Assembly: GCF_004346845.1 (NCBI RefSeq)
Contig: NZ_SMGI01000004.1
Location: 244,511-308,510 of the forward strand
Length of the DNA stretch: 64,000 nt
Source: Winogradskyella wandonensis
GTDB taxonomy: Bacteria; Bacteroidota; Bacteroidia; Flavobacteriales; Flavobacteriaceae
Reading direction: 5' to 3'
Part shown: one piece after another, positions 16,181 through 25,153 of the stretch
Numbering within the stretch: the stretch's first letter is position 1
Layout: every line of letters begins with the position of its first letter
Position numbers and translations under genes: made by a program
The notes under the pieces: generated by a model
What the model was told of the DNA's origin: nothing
Databases searched by the model: none
What the model saw: the letters and a program-made list of their open reading frames with translations, nothing else

Positions 16181-16960
16181 ATGAGCTCAATCCTTCTTAA
16201 GGTTGAAAATAAAATAGCAACCATAACATTAAATCGACCAGAAGTGTTTAATAGCTTTAATCGTGAAATGGCTCTAAGTCTTCAAGGAATTCTCGACGAT
16301 TGCGAAACTAACGAAGACGTTAGAGCTATTGTTTTAACAGGGAATGGAAAGGCATTCTGTGCTGGTCAAGATTTAAAAGAAGTTACAAATCCAAAACTTA
16401 ATCCTGGTTTCAAAAAAATACTTGAAGAACATTATAACCCAATAATTTCTCGAATCCGTAATATTGAAAAACCAATAATCGCAGCAGTTAATGGTGTTGC
16501 TGCAGGAGCAGGAGCAAATATTGCACTGGCTTGTGATGTAGTCATTGCAGATGAAAAAGCCAGTTTTATACAAGCATTTAGCTTAATTGGACTAATCCCT
16601 GACAGTGCAGGAACCTTCTTTTTACCAAGATTAATTGGCTTTCAAAAGGCTTCGGCTTTGGCTATGCTAGGCGATAAAGTATCAGCAGAAGAAGCCGAAC
16701 GTATAGGTATGATTTATAAATATGTACCTTCGGAAGAATTCTCAAATACTATAGATAGTATTGCTGCTAAAATGGCAAATTTACCAACTGTCGCTCTCGG
16801 ACTTATAAAAAAGACATTCAATAAATCACTTACCAATAATCTCACGGAGCAGCTGGCTTTAGAATCTAAAAATCAAATTGAAGCAGCAGGAAGTGAAGAT
16901 TATGCAGAAGGCGTATCTGCATTTATAGAAAAACGCAAGCCTAATTTTAAAGGGAATTAA
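16181..16960 (+). CDS. paaG: PaaG, 1,2-epoxyphenylacetyl-CoA isomerase
   Basis: PaaG converts the ring epoxide to oxepin-CoA. The 259-residue crotonase-fold protein has the oxyanion-hole segments FCAGQDLKEV and GVAAGAGANIALACD. The catalytic Asp of the PaaG isomerases is kept in LIGLIPDSAGTFFLPRLIG, while the Glu pair of true hydratases is absent, which favours PaaG over PaaF. The next gene starts directly at its stop codon. Confidence 0.9.
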   Translation: MSSILLKVENKIATITLNRPEVFNSFNREMALSLQGILDDCETNEDVRAIVLTGNGKAFCAGQDLKEVTNPKLNPGFKKILEEHYNPIISRIRNIEKPIIAAVNGVAAGAGANIALACDVVIADEKASFIQAFSLIGLIPDSAGTFFLPRLIGFQKASALAMLGDKVSAEEAERIGMIYKYVPSEEFSNTIDSIAAKMANLPTVALGLIKKTFNKSLTNNLTEQLALESKNQIEAAGSEDYAEGVSAFIEKRKPNFKGN

Positions 16961-17896
16961 TTGAACAAAGAAACCCTCATAGAAGTTCACAATAGAATAA
17001 AGCCATTTATTCACAAAACACCTGTTTTAAGTTCTAGCTTGATTAATGAAATGGTTGGAGCCGATATTGTGTTTAAATGTGAAAACTTTCAAAAAATGGG
17101 AGCCTTTAAAATGCGTGGTGCAGCCAATGCGATTTTGTCTCTATCTAAAGAAGAAAGACAACGAGGCGTAGTTACACATTCTTCAGGAAATTTTGCTCAA
17201 GCGGTTTCTTTAGCAGCTCAAAAATTAAATGTTAAGGCTTATATTGTAATGCCAGAAAACGCACCACAAGTTAAAAAAGATGGTGTAAAAACATATCAAG
17301 GTGAAATTATAGAATGCGAATCTACACCTCAAGCGAGAGAAACTACAGCAAATAGGATTAAAGAAGAAAAAGGAGCTTCCTTTTTACACCCATCTAACCA
17401 AGATGAGGTGATTTATGGCAATAGCACAGCTGCGATGGAACTATTAGATGAGTATCCAAATTTGGACATGATTCTCACACCAGTTGGTGGTGGCGGACTC
17501 ATCGCAGGTACTGCATTAGCGGCGCATTATTTTTCTGATAATTGTAAAGTGATTGGAGGCGAACCAATGGAAGCAGATGATGCGTATCGTTCTTTATTTT
17601 CTGGTAAAATAGAAACCAATAATAGTTTCCATACGGTTGCCGATGGTTTGCGTACGCATTTAGGAGACCGTAATTTTCCGATTATTCAAAAATACGTAGA
17701 CAAGATTATTCGAGTAGAAGAAGATGAAATCATTAATGCAATGCAGCTCATTTGGGAACGAATGAAGATTATAATTGAACCATCATGCGCCGTTCCATTT
17801 GCGGCGCTTCTAAAAAACAAGCAAGAATTCAAAAACAAAAAAATAGGCATTATCTTGTCTGGCGGAAATGTAGATGTCAAAAATCTACCATTTTAA
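16961..17896 (+). CDS. PLP-dependent threonine/serine dehydratase or serine racemase-type enzyme
   Basis: The 311-residue fold-type II PLP protein has the Schiff-base Lys50 in GAFKMRGAANAIL, the Ser-Gly-Asn phosphate region HSSGNFAQAVSLAA and the glycine loop TPVGGGGLIAGTAL. It lacks the C-terminal ACT domain of biosynthetic IlvA, so it is the short catabolic/serine racemase-like type. The start is a TTG placed directly after the paaG TAA; the next ATG (codon 31) would cut into the fold. It lies between paaG and paaH, an unusual place: it has no step in phenylacetate breakdown, so its link is unclear. Confidence 0.88.
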   Translation: MNKETLIEVHNRIKPFIHKTPVLSSSLINEMVGADIVFKCENFQKMGAFKMRGAANAILSLSKEERQRGVVTHSSGNFAQAVSLAAQKLNVKAYIVMPENAPQVKKDGVKTYQGEIIECESTPQARETTANRIKEEKGASFLHPSNQDEVIYGNSTAAMELLDEYPNLDMILTPVGGGGLIAGTALAAHYFSDNCKVIGGEPMEADDAYRSLFSGKIETNNSFHTVADGLRTHLGDRNFPIIQKYVDKIIRVEEDEIINAMQLIWERMKIIIEPSCAVPFAALLKNKQEFKNKKIGIILSGGNVDVKNLPF

Positions 17897-17905
17897 TAAA
17901 AAACT

Positions 17906-19060
17906 ATGAACGTAGGAATTATAGGTTCTGGAACCATGGGAAGTGGTATTGCGCAAGTTGCTGCTACTGCTGGTTGTCAAGTGAAATTATACGATACCAA
18001 TCAAGCTGCTTTAGATAAAGCGAAAGTAGCATTAGAAAAAATATTAAATCGTTTGATTGAAAAAGGTCGAATTGATGCAGGCGAAAAGGCTAGGATTCAA
18101 TCTAATATTAGTTATGTAGATACTCTGAAAGATTTATCAGATTCAAACTTAACAATTGAAGCGATTATCGAAAATCTCGACATAAAAAAGAAAGTCTTTT
18201 CAGAGTTGGAAAGCTATGTTGCTGACGATTGTATTATAGCATCAAATACTTCTAGTTTATCTATAGCATCAATTGCTGCATCATTACTAAAACCAGAGCG
18301 TTGCATTGGTATTCATTTTTTTAACCCGGCACCCTTAATGAAACTGGTTGAGGTAATTCCAGCAATTCAAACATCGAAAGAGGTTCTTGATAAATCTGTA
18401 CAAATCATTTCCGATTGGAAAAAAACCGTTGCTGTTGCTAAAGATACACCTGGTTTTATCGTTAACAGAGTAGCAAGACCATTTTATGGAGAGGCTTTAC
18501 GAATCTATGAAGAGGGAATTGCGGATTTTACAACCATCGATTGGAGTTTAAAAACTATTGGTGGATTTAGAATGGGACCTTTTGAGTTAATGGATTTTAT
18601 TGGTAACGATGTCAATTACACAGTTACTGAAACTGTTTTTACAGCATTTTATTTCGATTCAAGATACAAGCCTGCGTTTACACAAAAGCGTTTCGCAGAA
18701 GCAGGTTATCTAGGACGAAAATCTGGGAAGGGTTATTATGATTATTCAGAAAACGCAACGAAACCCAGCCCAATAGAAGATGAAGTACTAGCAGAAAAAA
18801 TTTTCAACCGTGTTTTAGTCATGCTTATCAACGAAGCTGCAGATGCACTATTTTTAAATATTGCCTCAGCTCAAGATATTGATAATGCTATGACCAAGGG
18901 CGTGAATTACCCTAAAGGCTTATTAGCTTGGGCAGACGAAAAAGGAATCGATTGGTGCGTTTCAGAATTAGACGCATTATATAACGAATATCATGAAGAT
19001 AGATACCGTTGCAGTCCGTTATTGCGTAAAATGAATAGAGAACATAAAACATTCTTTTAA
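17906..19060 (+). CDS. paaH: PaaH, 3-hydroxyadipyl-CoA dehydrogenase
   Basis: PaaH oxidises 3-hydroxyadipyl-CoA to 3-oxoadipyl-CoA with NAD+. The 384-residue protein begins with a Rossmann motif (GIIGSGTMGSGIAQ), has the acyl-CoA dehydrogenase stretch SNTSSLSI, the His-containing IGIHFFNPAPLMKLVEV and VNRVARPFYGEAL, and a second C-terminal 3HCDH domain (YLGRKSGKGYYDY then VLVMLINEAADAL). It is shorter than E. coli PaaH (475 residues) but the core is complete. paaI starts at its stop codon. Confidence 0.92.
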   Translation: MNVGIIGSGTMGSGIAQVAATAGCQVKLYDTNQAALDKAKVALEKILNRLIEKGRIDAGEKARIQSNISYVDTLKDLSDSNLTIEAIIENLDIKKKVFSELESYVADDCIIASNTSSLSIASIAASLLKPERCIGIHFFNPAPLMKLVEVIPAIQTSKEVLDKSVQIISDWKKTVAVAKDTPGFIVNRVARPFYGEALRIYEEGIADFTTIDWSLKTIGGFRMGPFELMDFIGNDVNYTVTETVFTAFYFDSRYKPAFTQKRFAEAGYLGRKSGKGYYDYSENATKPSPIEDEVLAEKIFNRVLVMLINEAADALFLNIASAQDIDNAMTKGVNYPKGLLAWADEKGIDWCVSELDALYNEYHEDRYRCSPLLRKMNREHKTFF

Positions 19061-19468
19061 TTGAAAGGCGAAGAAATTCCATATAAAATGCTATCACAAG
19101 ATGCCTTTAGTCAATGGTTGGGTATTGAGATTTTAGAATGTGAAATTGGGCGTTGTAAACTTGGAATGACCATTAGAAAGGATATGCTTAACAGTATGAA
19201 TAAAGCTCATGGAGGAATAAGCTATGCGTTAGCAGATACAGCGTTTGGTTTTGCCGCAAATACACATGGTAAATATGCAGTTTCCATTGAAACTAGTATT
19301 AACCATATCGAAGCATTAAATGAAGGTGATGAGTTGGTGGCGGAATCTGTAATTGAAAAAGTAAATAATAAACTCGGCTTCAATATCATTGAAGTCAAGA
19401 GAGGTAAAGAATTAGTGGCACTTTTTAAAGGTGTGGTGTATAGAACTCAAAAAAATTGGGAAGAATAA
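19061..19468 (+). CDS. paaI: PaaI, acyl-CoA thioesterase
   Basis: PaaI is a hotdog-fold thioesterase that removes CoA from stalled hydroxyphenylacetyl-CoA side products. The 135-residue protein has the family motif AHGGISYALADTAFGFAANT with the catalytic Asp. The TTG at 19061 follows the paaH TAA without a gap; an ATG at 19088 (MLSQDAFSQWLGIE) is an alternative start giving 126 residues. The TAATTGAA junction resembles the one before the dehydratase gene. Confidence 0.9.
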   Translation: MKGEEIPYKMLSQDAFSQWLGIEILECEIGRCKLGMTIRKDMLNSMNKAHGGISYALADTAFGFAANTHGKYAVSIETSINHIEALNEGDELVAESVIEKVNNKLGFNIIEVKRGKELVALFKGVVYRTQKNWEE

Positions 19469-19476
19469 AACAAGAA

Positions 19477-20685
19477 ATGAAAGAAGCATATATCATAGAC
19501 GGCATAAGAACTCCAATAGGTAATTATAAAGGCACCTTATCTGCAGTTCGCACAGACGATTTGGGAGCATTGGTGATTGCAGAAGTTGTGAAGCGAAATC
19601 CAAACATCCCAAAAGATGCCTATGACGATGTGATTATGGGTTGCGCCAATCAAGCCGGTGAAGATAATCGTAACGTAGCACGTATGTCATCATTATTGGC
19701 AGGATTGCCATTTACGGTGCCAGGAGAAACTGTAAACCGTCTATGTAGTTCAGGATTATCAGCAATCATTCATGCCAATCGCGCTATAAAAGCAGGAGAT
19801 GGTGATATTTTTATTTCAGGTGGTGTTGAGAATATGACACGTGGACCATATGTCATGGCAAAACCAAGTTCAGCATATGGAGGAGATTCTAAACTATATG
19901 ATTCTACTTTTGGATGGCGTTTTATCAATCCGAAAATGCATGAGATGTATGGAACCGATGGTATGGGAAATACTGCTGAAAACTTAGTGGAGAAGTATAA
20001 TATTTCAAGAGAAGACCAAGACAAGTTTGCCTATTGGAGCCAGATGAAAGCATCCAAAGCACAAGAAAATGGACGTTTAGCAAAGGAGATTGTAACGGTA
20101 GAAATTCAGCAACGTAAAAAAGACCCAATTCAGTTTTCGAAAGACGAATTTGTAAAACCAAATACCTCACTTGAAGTATTAGGAAAACTTCGTCCAGCAT
20201 TCAAAAAAGAAGGCGGAAGCGTAACGGCAGGAAATTCCTCAGGATTAAACGATGGAGCTGCGGCAACCATTATCGCTTCAGAAGATGCCGTAAAAAAATA
20301 TAACCTGAAACCATTAGCGAGAATTGTAAGTTCTGCTGTAGTTGGAGCAGAACCAAGAATCATGGGGATTGGTCCAGTACAAGCATCTAATAAAGCATTA
20401 GAAAAAGCAGGATTGACCATGGATGACATGGATGTCATTGAACTTAACGAAGCGTTCGCAGCACAAGTCTTAGCATGCACTCGTGCTTGGGGATTGGCAG
20501 ATGATGACCCAAGATTAAATCCAAATGGAGGTTCTATAGCAATTGGTCATCCCTTAGGAGTAACAGGAGCACGTATTGCTTATTCAGCAGCTTTAGAATT
20601 ACAGGAGCAAAATAAAAGATATGCATTAGTAACGATGTGCATTGGAGTTGGACAAGGTTATGCAGCAATTATAGAACGCGTTTAA
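19477..20685 (+). CDS. paaJ: PaaJ, 3-oxoadipyl-CoA / 3-oxo-5,6-dehydrosuberyl-CoA thiolase
   Basis: PaaJ cleaves 3-oxoadipyl-CoA to succinyl-CoA and acetyl-CoA, and acts on 3-oxo-5,6-dehydrosuberyl-CoA. I chose the ATG at 19477 (402 residues, MKEAYIIDGIRTPIGNYKGT). Thiolase motifs are present: NRLCSSGLSAI with the nucleophilic Cys, GGVENMTRGPYV, the His in NGGSIAIGHPLGVTGAR and the second Cys in TMCIGVGQG. It is 8 bases after paaI, and paaZ follows by 2 bases. Confidence 0.93.
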   Translation: MKEAYIIDGIRTPIGNYKGTLSAVRTDDLGALVIAEVVKRNPNIPKDAYDDVIMGCANQAGEDNRNVARMSSLLAGLPFTVPGETVNRLCSSGLSAIIHANRAIKAGDGDIFISGGVENMTRGPYVMAKPSSAYGGDSKLYDSTFGWRFINPKMHEMYGTDGMGNTAENLVEKYNISREDQDKFAYWSQMKASKAQENGRLAKEIVTVEIQQRKKDPIQFSKDEFVKPNTSLEVLGKLRPAFKKEGGSVTAGNSSGLNDGAAATIIASEDAVKKYNLKPLARIVSSAVVGAEPRIMGIGPVQASNKALEKAGLTMDDMDVIELNEAFAAQVLACTRAWGLADDDPRLNPNGGSIAIGHPLGVTGARIAYSAALELQEQNKRYALVTMCIGVGQGYAAIIERV

Positions 20686-20687
20686 TT

Positions 20688-23225
20688 ATGGAAAAAATAC
20701 AACACTACGTTCAAGGACAATGGACAATAGGTAAAGAAGAAGGTACTCCAATCTTAGATGCAGTTACTGGTGAAGCATTTACAAGTGTGGCAATTGAAGG
20801 TTTAGATATTCCAGAAATTCTTAACTACGGAAGAACAAAAGGAGGCGAAGTTCTTCGTAAAATGACCTTTCAAGAAAGAGGAAACATGCTCAAGAAATTA
20901 GCATTATATCTCACCAAACGAAAAGATACGTTTTACGAATTGAGCTACCGAACTGGTGCGACAAAAGTTGATAGTTGGATAGATATTGAAGGTGGCTTTG
21001 GAAACTTATTCGCCAATGCTTCGTTAAGAAAATTATTTCCTAATCAACCTTACCATGTAGAAGGAGATGCTATCGATTTATCTCGTGGTGGACGTTTTAT
21101 TGCGCATCACATCATGGTACCAAAAAGAGGTGTTGCAGTTCATATCAATGCCTTTAACTTCCCGGTATGGGGAATGTTAGAAAAGTGTGCCGTCAACTGG
21201 ATGGCAGGAGTTCCTGCTGTAGTTCTACCAGCACCTTCATCGTCATATTTAGCGGAAGCGGTAGCTAGAACAATTATTGATTCTGGTATTTTACCTGAAG
21301 GTGCACTACAGATAATCAATGGAACAGTTAAGACTATTTTGGATACCGTAGAATCTCAAGATGTAGTGACCTTTACAGGTTCGGCGCAAACAGGCCGATT
21401 GCTAAAGGCACATCCACGATTGATTCAAGAATCTGTGCCATTCACCATGGAAGCGGATTCATTAAACGCTTCTATTTTAGGGGAAGATGCAGTACCAGGA
21501 ACGCCAGAATTTGATTTATTTATCAAAGAAGTCCGAAAAGAAATGACAGTGAAGGCTGGTCAAAAATGTACAGCAATCCGAAGAATTATTGTTCCAGAAA
21601 ATTTAGTTGAAGATGTTCAAATTGCGTTAGGAAAAGCACTAGACAAGGTCACTATTGGCGACCCAAGACTCAAAGAAGTCCGAATGGGCTCACTTGTTAG
21701 TAAACAGCAAGTTCAGGCTGTCAAAGATTCAGTAAATGATTTAGCTAAAGAAGCTCAAATTGTTTATGGCGATTTAGATAAAATTAAAACTCTTGGAGCA
21801 GATGCTAAAAAAGGCGCTTTTATAAGTCCAATCTTATTACGAGCAGACCATCCATTTCAAAATACTATCATCCACGAACGTGAAGCCTTTGGACCAGTAA
21901 GTACCATAATGCCTTATAAAAATTTAGATGAAGCGATTACCCTAGCGCAAATGGGTAAAGGCTCATTAGTATCTTCAATTGCGACTAACGACGATAAAAT
22001 AGCTAAAGATTACGTGGTAAATGCAGCATCCCATCACGGACGTATTTTAGTATTGAACAGAGAAAGCGCTAAAGAAAGTACAGGTCATGGTTCACCATTA
22101 CCATATTTGGTACATGGAGGTCCAGGACGTGCTGGTGGTGGCGAAGAAATGGGTGGTATGCGTGGTATTAAACATTATTTGCAACGTACAGCTATTCAAG
22201 GTTCGCCAACAACAATTACGGAGATTACGGGTATTTATCAGCAAAATGCAAAATATACCGAAGCCGAACAGCATCCATTCAAATACCACTGGGAAGACAT
22301 TCATCCAGGTATGTCACTTAAAACCCATAACCGTACAATTACGGATACGGATATCATGAATTTCGCCAATCTAACGTGGGACCATTTCTACGCACATACC
22401 GACATTACGTCTTTAGATGGAAGTATTTTCGAGAAAAGAACTGCTCACGGTTATTTCATTATATCTGCAGCGGCGGGCTTATTTGTATATCCAAACAAAG
22501 GGCCAGTTGCGGCTAATTACGGTTTAGATAGTATCCGTTTTTTACGACCATTATATCATAACGACACCATTAATGTACGCTTAACGTGTAAAGAAAAAGT
22601 AGATAGAGATGTAGCTACAGACGAACATCCGAGTGGTATCGTAAAATGGCACGTTGAGGTGTTTGATGCTAATTTTGAAAATCGACCAAAAAGTCAAAAA
22701 ACAGATAAGGATAGTCCGCTAGTTGCAGTAGCAACCATATTAACTATGGTTGAGAAAAAGCAAGAAACTTTCGTGGAGATGACAGATGAAAAGATAGATG
22801 AATGTTTATCAAAACTTTCTGAGGATACAAAGCCAAAATGGGGAATCATGACACCGCAACACATGATTGAGCATTTGGAATACACCTATAAAATTGCGGC
22901 TGGCGAAATTCAAGATTTTGAAATTTCAACACCAGAAAAGATTTTAGAAAAGGTGAAAAACAGTCTTTGGAATTATGATAAATTCCCAAAAAACAGTCAA
23001 TTTCCATTACTGGAAAACAACACGCTTGATGATTTAAAACATGAAAATTTAGCAACGGCAATCGGAAAGTTTAAGTCACAACGTGAGAAATATTTAGAAT
23101 ACTTCAAAGAAAATCCAGATGCCACGTTACGTAACATGGTATTTGGAGAATTAAATAGATACGAGTGGTATTTATTAGAGCGTAAGCATTTAAATCATCA
23201 TTTTGAACAATTTGGATTAATATAA
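20688..23225 (+). CDS. paaZ: PaaZ oxepin-CoA hydrolase / aldehyde dehydrogenase, fused to a C-terminal DUF1569/DinB-like domain
   Basis: PaaZ opens oxepin-CoA and oxidises the semialdehyde. I chose the ATG at 20688 (845 residues); the longer frame overlaps paaJ. The N-terminal aldehyde dehydrogenase part has FTMEADSLNASIL and the Cys in GQKCTAIRR. The MaoC-type hydratase part has FANLTWDHFYAHTD and AHGYFIISAAAGL. Ordinary PaaZ (about 681 residues) ends near residue 690, at LTMVEKK. Another 155 residues follow, from an internal ATG at 22746, with KPKWGIMTPQHMIEHLEYTY and a terminal KHLNHHFEQFG His cluster typical of DUF1569/DinB-like four-helix proteins. The fused domain has no known role in the pathway. 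Confidence 0.9.
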   Translation: MEKIQHYVQGQWTIGKEEGTPILDAVTGEAFTSVAIEGLDIPEILNYGRTKGGEVLRKMTFQERGNMLKKLALYLTKRKDTFYELSYRTGATKVDSWIDIEGGFGNLFANASLRKLFPNQPYHVEGDAIDLSRGGRFIAHHIMVPKRGVAVHINAFNFPVWGMLEKCAVNWMAGVPAVVLPAPSSSYLAEAVARTIIDSGILPEGALQIINGTVKTILDTVESQDVVTFTGSAQTGRLLKAHPRLIQESVPFTMEADSLNASILGEDAVPGTPEFDLFIKEVRKEMTVKAGQKCTAIRRIIVPENLVEDVQIALGKALDKVTIGDPRLKEVRMGSLVSKQQVQAVKDSVNDLAKEAQIVYGDLDKIKTLGADAKKGAFISPILLRADHPFQNTIIHEREAFGPVSTIMPYKNLDEAITLAQMGKGSLVSSIATNDDKIAKDYVVNAASHHGRILVLNRESAKESTGHGSPLPYLVHGGPGRAGGGEEMGGMRGIKHYLQRTAIQGSPTTITEITGIYQQNAKYTEAEQHPFKYHWEDIHPGMSLKTHNRTITDTDIMNFANLTWDHFYAHTDITSLDGSIFEKRTAHGYFIISAAAGLFVYPNKGPVAANYGLDSIRFLRPLYHNDTINVRLTCKEKVDRDVATDEHPSGIVKWHVEVFDANFENRPKSQKTDKDSPLVAVATILTMVEKKQETFVEMTDEKIDECLSKLSEDTKPKWGIMTPQHMIEHLEYTYKIAAGEIQDFEISTPEKILEKVKNSLWNYDKFPKNSQFPLLENNTLDDLKHENLATAIGKFKSQREKYLEYFKENPDATLRNMVFGELNRYEWYLLERKHLNHHFEQFGLI

Positions 23226-23227
23226 TT

Positions 23228-23986
23228 ATGGCAGAGCAACAACCATACGTAAAACAAACCATAGAAAACGAAGTAGGATATATCGAATTTTTTCATCCTG
23301 CGCACAACTCACTTCCTGGAGATGTTTTAACTGAATTAGCAAATACAATTACAGAAGCTGGGAAAAACGATGCCATTAAAGTAATCGTTCTTAAAAGCGG
23401 AGGTGACCGTACCTTTTGTGCTGGAGCAAGCTTTAATGAGTTGATTAACATTAATGATGCGGCGACAGGAAAAGTATTCTTTTCAGGTTTTGCCAATGTC
23501 ATCAATGCCATGCGTAAATGTCCCAAATTTATTATTGGACGTATTCAAGGTAAAACCGTTGGCGGAGGTGTGGGTCTTGCGGCCTCAACGGATTACTGTA
23601 TGGCTACTAAATTTGCCGCTATAAAGTTGAGTGAACTCAATATTGGTATTGGACCTTTTGTCGTTGGCCCAGCTATTGAGCGTAAGATAGGATTAAGCGC
23701 AATGTCACAAATTGCAATTGATGCCAATTCATTTTATCCCGCAGAATGGGCAAAGCAGAAAGGTTTATTTACACATGTTTTTGAAAGTACAGAAGCACTA
23801 GATGAAGCGGTTAAGAAAACAGCTGAACATTTATGCACTTATAACACGGAGGCCATGCTAGAAATGAAAAAAGTATTCTGGAAGGGCACAGATGATTGGG
23901 ATGAACTATTGGCAGAACGTGCAGCAACTAGTGGTCGATTAGTCTTATCGGATTTTACAAAAGAGAAATTAAAAGAATTTAAATGA
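23228..23986 (+). CDS. Enoyl-CoA hydratase/isomerase family protein, possible PaaF substitute
   Basis: The 252-residue crotonase-fold protein has the oxyanion-hole stretch RTFCAGASFNELI and VGGGVGLAASTDY. The Glu that activates water in GxGCE of classical hydratases is Gly116 here, while the second Glu is kept as Glu136 (LSELNIGIGP). The GGGVGL pattern recalls methylglutaconyl-CoA hydratase-type proteins. It follows paaZ by 2 bases, so it is in the paa operon and may supply the missing 2,3-dehydroadipyl-CoA hydratase (PaaF) step. Leucine catabolism is an alternative given the next cluster. Confidence 0.82.
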   Translation: MAEQQPYVKQTIENEVGYIEFFHPAHNSLPGDVLTELANTITEAGKNDAIKVIVLKSGGDRTFCAGASFNELININDAATGKVFFSGFANVINAMRKCPKFIIGRIQGKTVGGGVGLAASTDYCMATKFAAIKLSELNIGIGPFVVGPAIERKIGLSAMSQIAIDANSFYPAEWAKQKGLFTHVFESTEALDEAVKKTAEHLCTYNTEAMLEMKKVFWKGTDDWDELLAERAATSGRLVLSDFTKEKLKEFK

Positions 23987-24065
23987 TTTACGAATCACGG
24001 TTTTAGATTGGCGATTTTGCAATGTTGAGCAATTCTTAAATAGTAATTCAAACATCAAAAATTAT

Positions 24066-24662
24066 ATGATTTATAGTTTTAAAGGCTTCATACCAGTCGT
24101 TCATGAATCCAGTTTTGTACATCCTTTGGCTGCAGTTACAGGAAACGTTATCATTGGTAAAAACTGTTATATAGGCCCAGGAGCTGCTATTCGTGGTGAT
24201 TGGGGGCAAATTATTTTAGAAGATGGTGTCAATGTACAAGAAAACTGTACCGTGCATATGTTTCCTGGTAAGTCAATTACCCTAAAAGAAAGTGCTCATG
24301 TTGGCCATGGTGCCATTATACATGGTGCGAATTTGGGGAGGAATTGTTTAATTGGTATGAATGCTGTGATTATGGATGATGCCAAAATAGGCGATGAATC
24401 TATTGTTGGAGCCATGGCATTTGTAAAGGCCGAAACTATAATTCCTAAACGAAGTTTGGTCGTCGGAAATCCTGCAAAAGTAATTAAGCAAGTTTCTGAT
24501 GAAATGATAGCTTGGAAAACAAAAGGAACGGAACTTTATCAGCAATTACCAACGGATTGTCATGAGTCTTTAAAAGAAGTTGAGCCACTTCGAGAAGTGC
24601 CTAAAGATTTACCGACTCAGGAAGAAGCCTACAAAACATTACGCGAAACTTTCAAAAAATAA
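24066..24662 (+). CDS. paaY: PaaY-type hexapeptide-repeat thioesterase/carbonic anhydrase-like protein
   Basis: The 198-residue left-handed beta-helix protein has the gamma-carbonic-anhydrase pattern: HPLAAVTGNVIIGKNCYIGP, NVQENCTVHMFPG, HVGHGAIIHGANLGRNCLIG, with three metal-binding His. PaaY proteins remove CoA from abortive ring products and keep the pathway clear. The gap of 79 bases to the upstream hydratase is the largest since paaD-paaG, so it may have its own promoter. The gene ends 17 bases from the convergent Lrp-type gene, with no terminator hairpin seen. Confidence 0.9.
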   Translation: MIYSFKGFIPVVHESSFVHPLAAVTGNVIIGKNCYIGPGAAIRGDWGQIILEDGVNVQENCTVHMFPGKSITLKESAHVGHGAIIHGANLGRNCLIGMNAVIMDDAKIGDESIVGAMAFVKAETIIPKRSLVVGNPAKVIKQVSDEMIAWKTKGTELYQQLPTDCHESLKEVEPLREVPKDLPTQEEAYKTLRETFKK

Positions 24663-24679
24663 ATCAGCCTTAACAAATT

Positions 24680-25153
24680 TTAGACTCTACTCAAATCAAT
24701 CTCATTGGTTTCTTTCCCTGTAGATAGAGTAATTAAACTCTGAACATTTCCTAAATAGGGAAGAAGTGTCAGTTTTGAAATGATAAAGGTTTCGTAGGCT
24801 TCAATGTCTTCAACTACTAATTTTAGCAAATAATCAAAGTTTCCGCTAACGCGATGACACTCTACAATTTCAGGAAAGTTATTAATCTCTTTTACAAATT
24901 TTTCGAGATAGCTTCTTGTATGTCCTTGGAGCGTAATTCCGATGAAAACAGTAAGCTTTAGCCCTATTTTTTTATTGTCTAAAACGGCGACATATTTTTT
25001 AATGTAGCCTTCTTTTTCAAGTTTTTTAATGCGTTCAAAAATAGGAGATGTGGTCATTCCAAGTTCGTCTGCAATGCTTTTTGTAGTGCGGTTACTATTG
25101 TTTTGAAGCATTGCTAATATTTGTGTGTCGATATGGTCTAAAGTGTGCGCCAT
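24680..25153 (-). CDS. Lrp/AsnC-family transcriptional regulator
   Basis: The 157-residue protein has an N-terminal helix-turn-helix (DTQILAMLQNNSNRTTKSIADELGMTTSPIF) and a C-terminal RAM/AsnC effector domain (KLTVFIGITLQGHTRSYLEKF, VVECHRVSGNFDYLLKLVVED). The family senses amino acids. It is divergent from the branched-chain oxo acid dehydrogenase E2 gene, so it is a good candidate regulator for the E2-aminotransferase-E1 set, by analogy with other Lrp-type regulators of branched-chain amino acid breakdown. Confidence 0.9.
   Translation of the reverse strand: MAHTLDHIDTQILAMLQNNSNRTTKSIADELGMTTSPIFERIKKLEKEGYIKKYVAVLDNKKIGLKLTVFIGITLQGHTRSYLEKFVKEINNFPEIVECHRVSGNFDYLLKLVVEDIEAYETFIISKLTLLPYLGNVQSLITLSTGKETNEIDLSRV

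Noticed and set aside
20130..20480. 116-residue minus-strand frame inside paaJ
   Set aside because: It is antisense to conserved thiolase motifs and has no recognisable features.
20637..20687. PaaZ start inside paaJ
   Set aside because: The extra 17 residues overlap the paaJ end. The ATG at 20688 is 2 bases after the paaJ stop and gives the family start.
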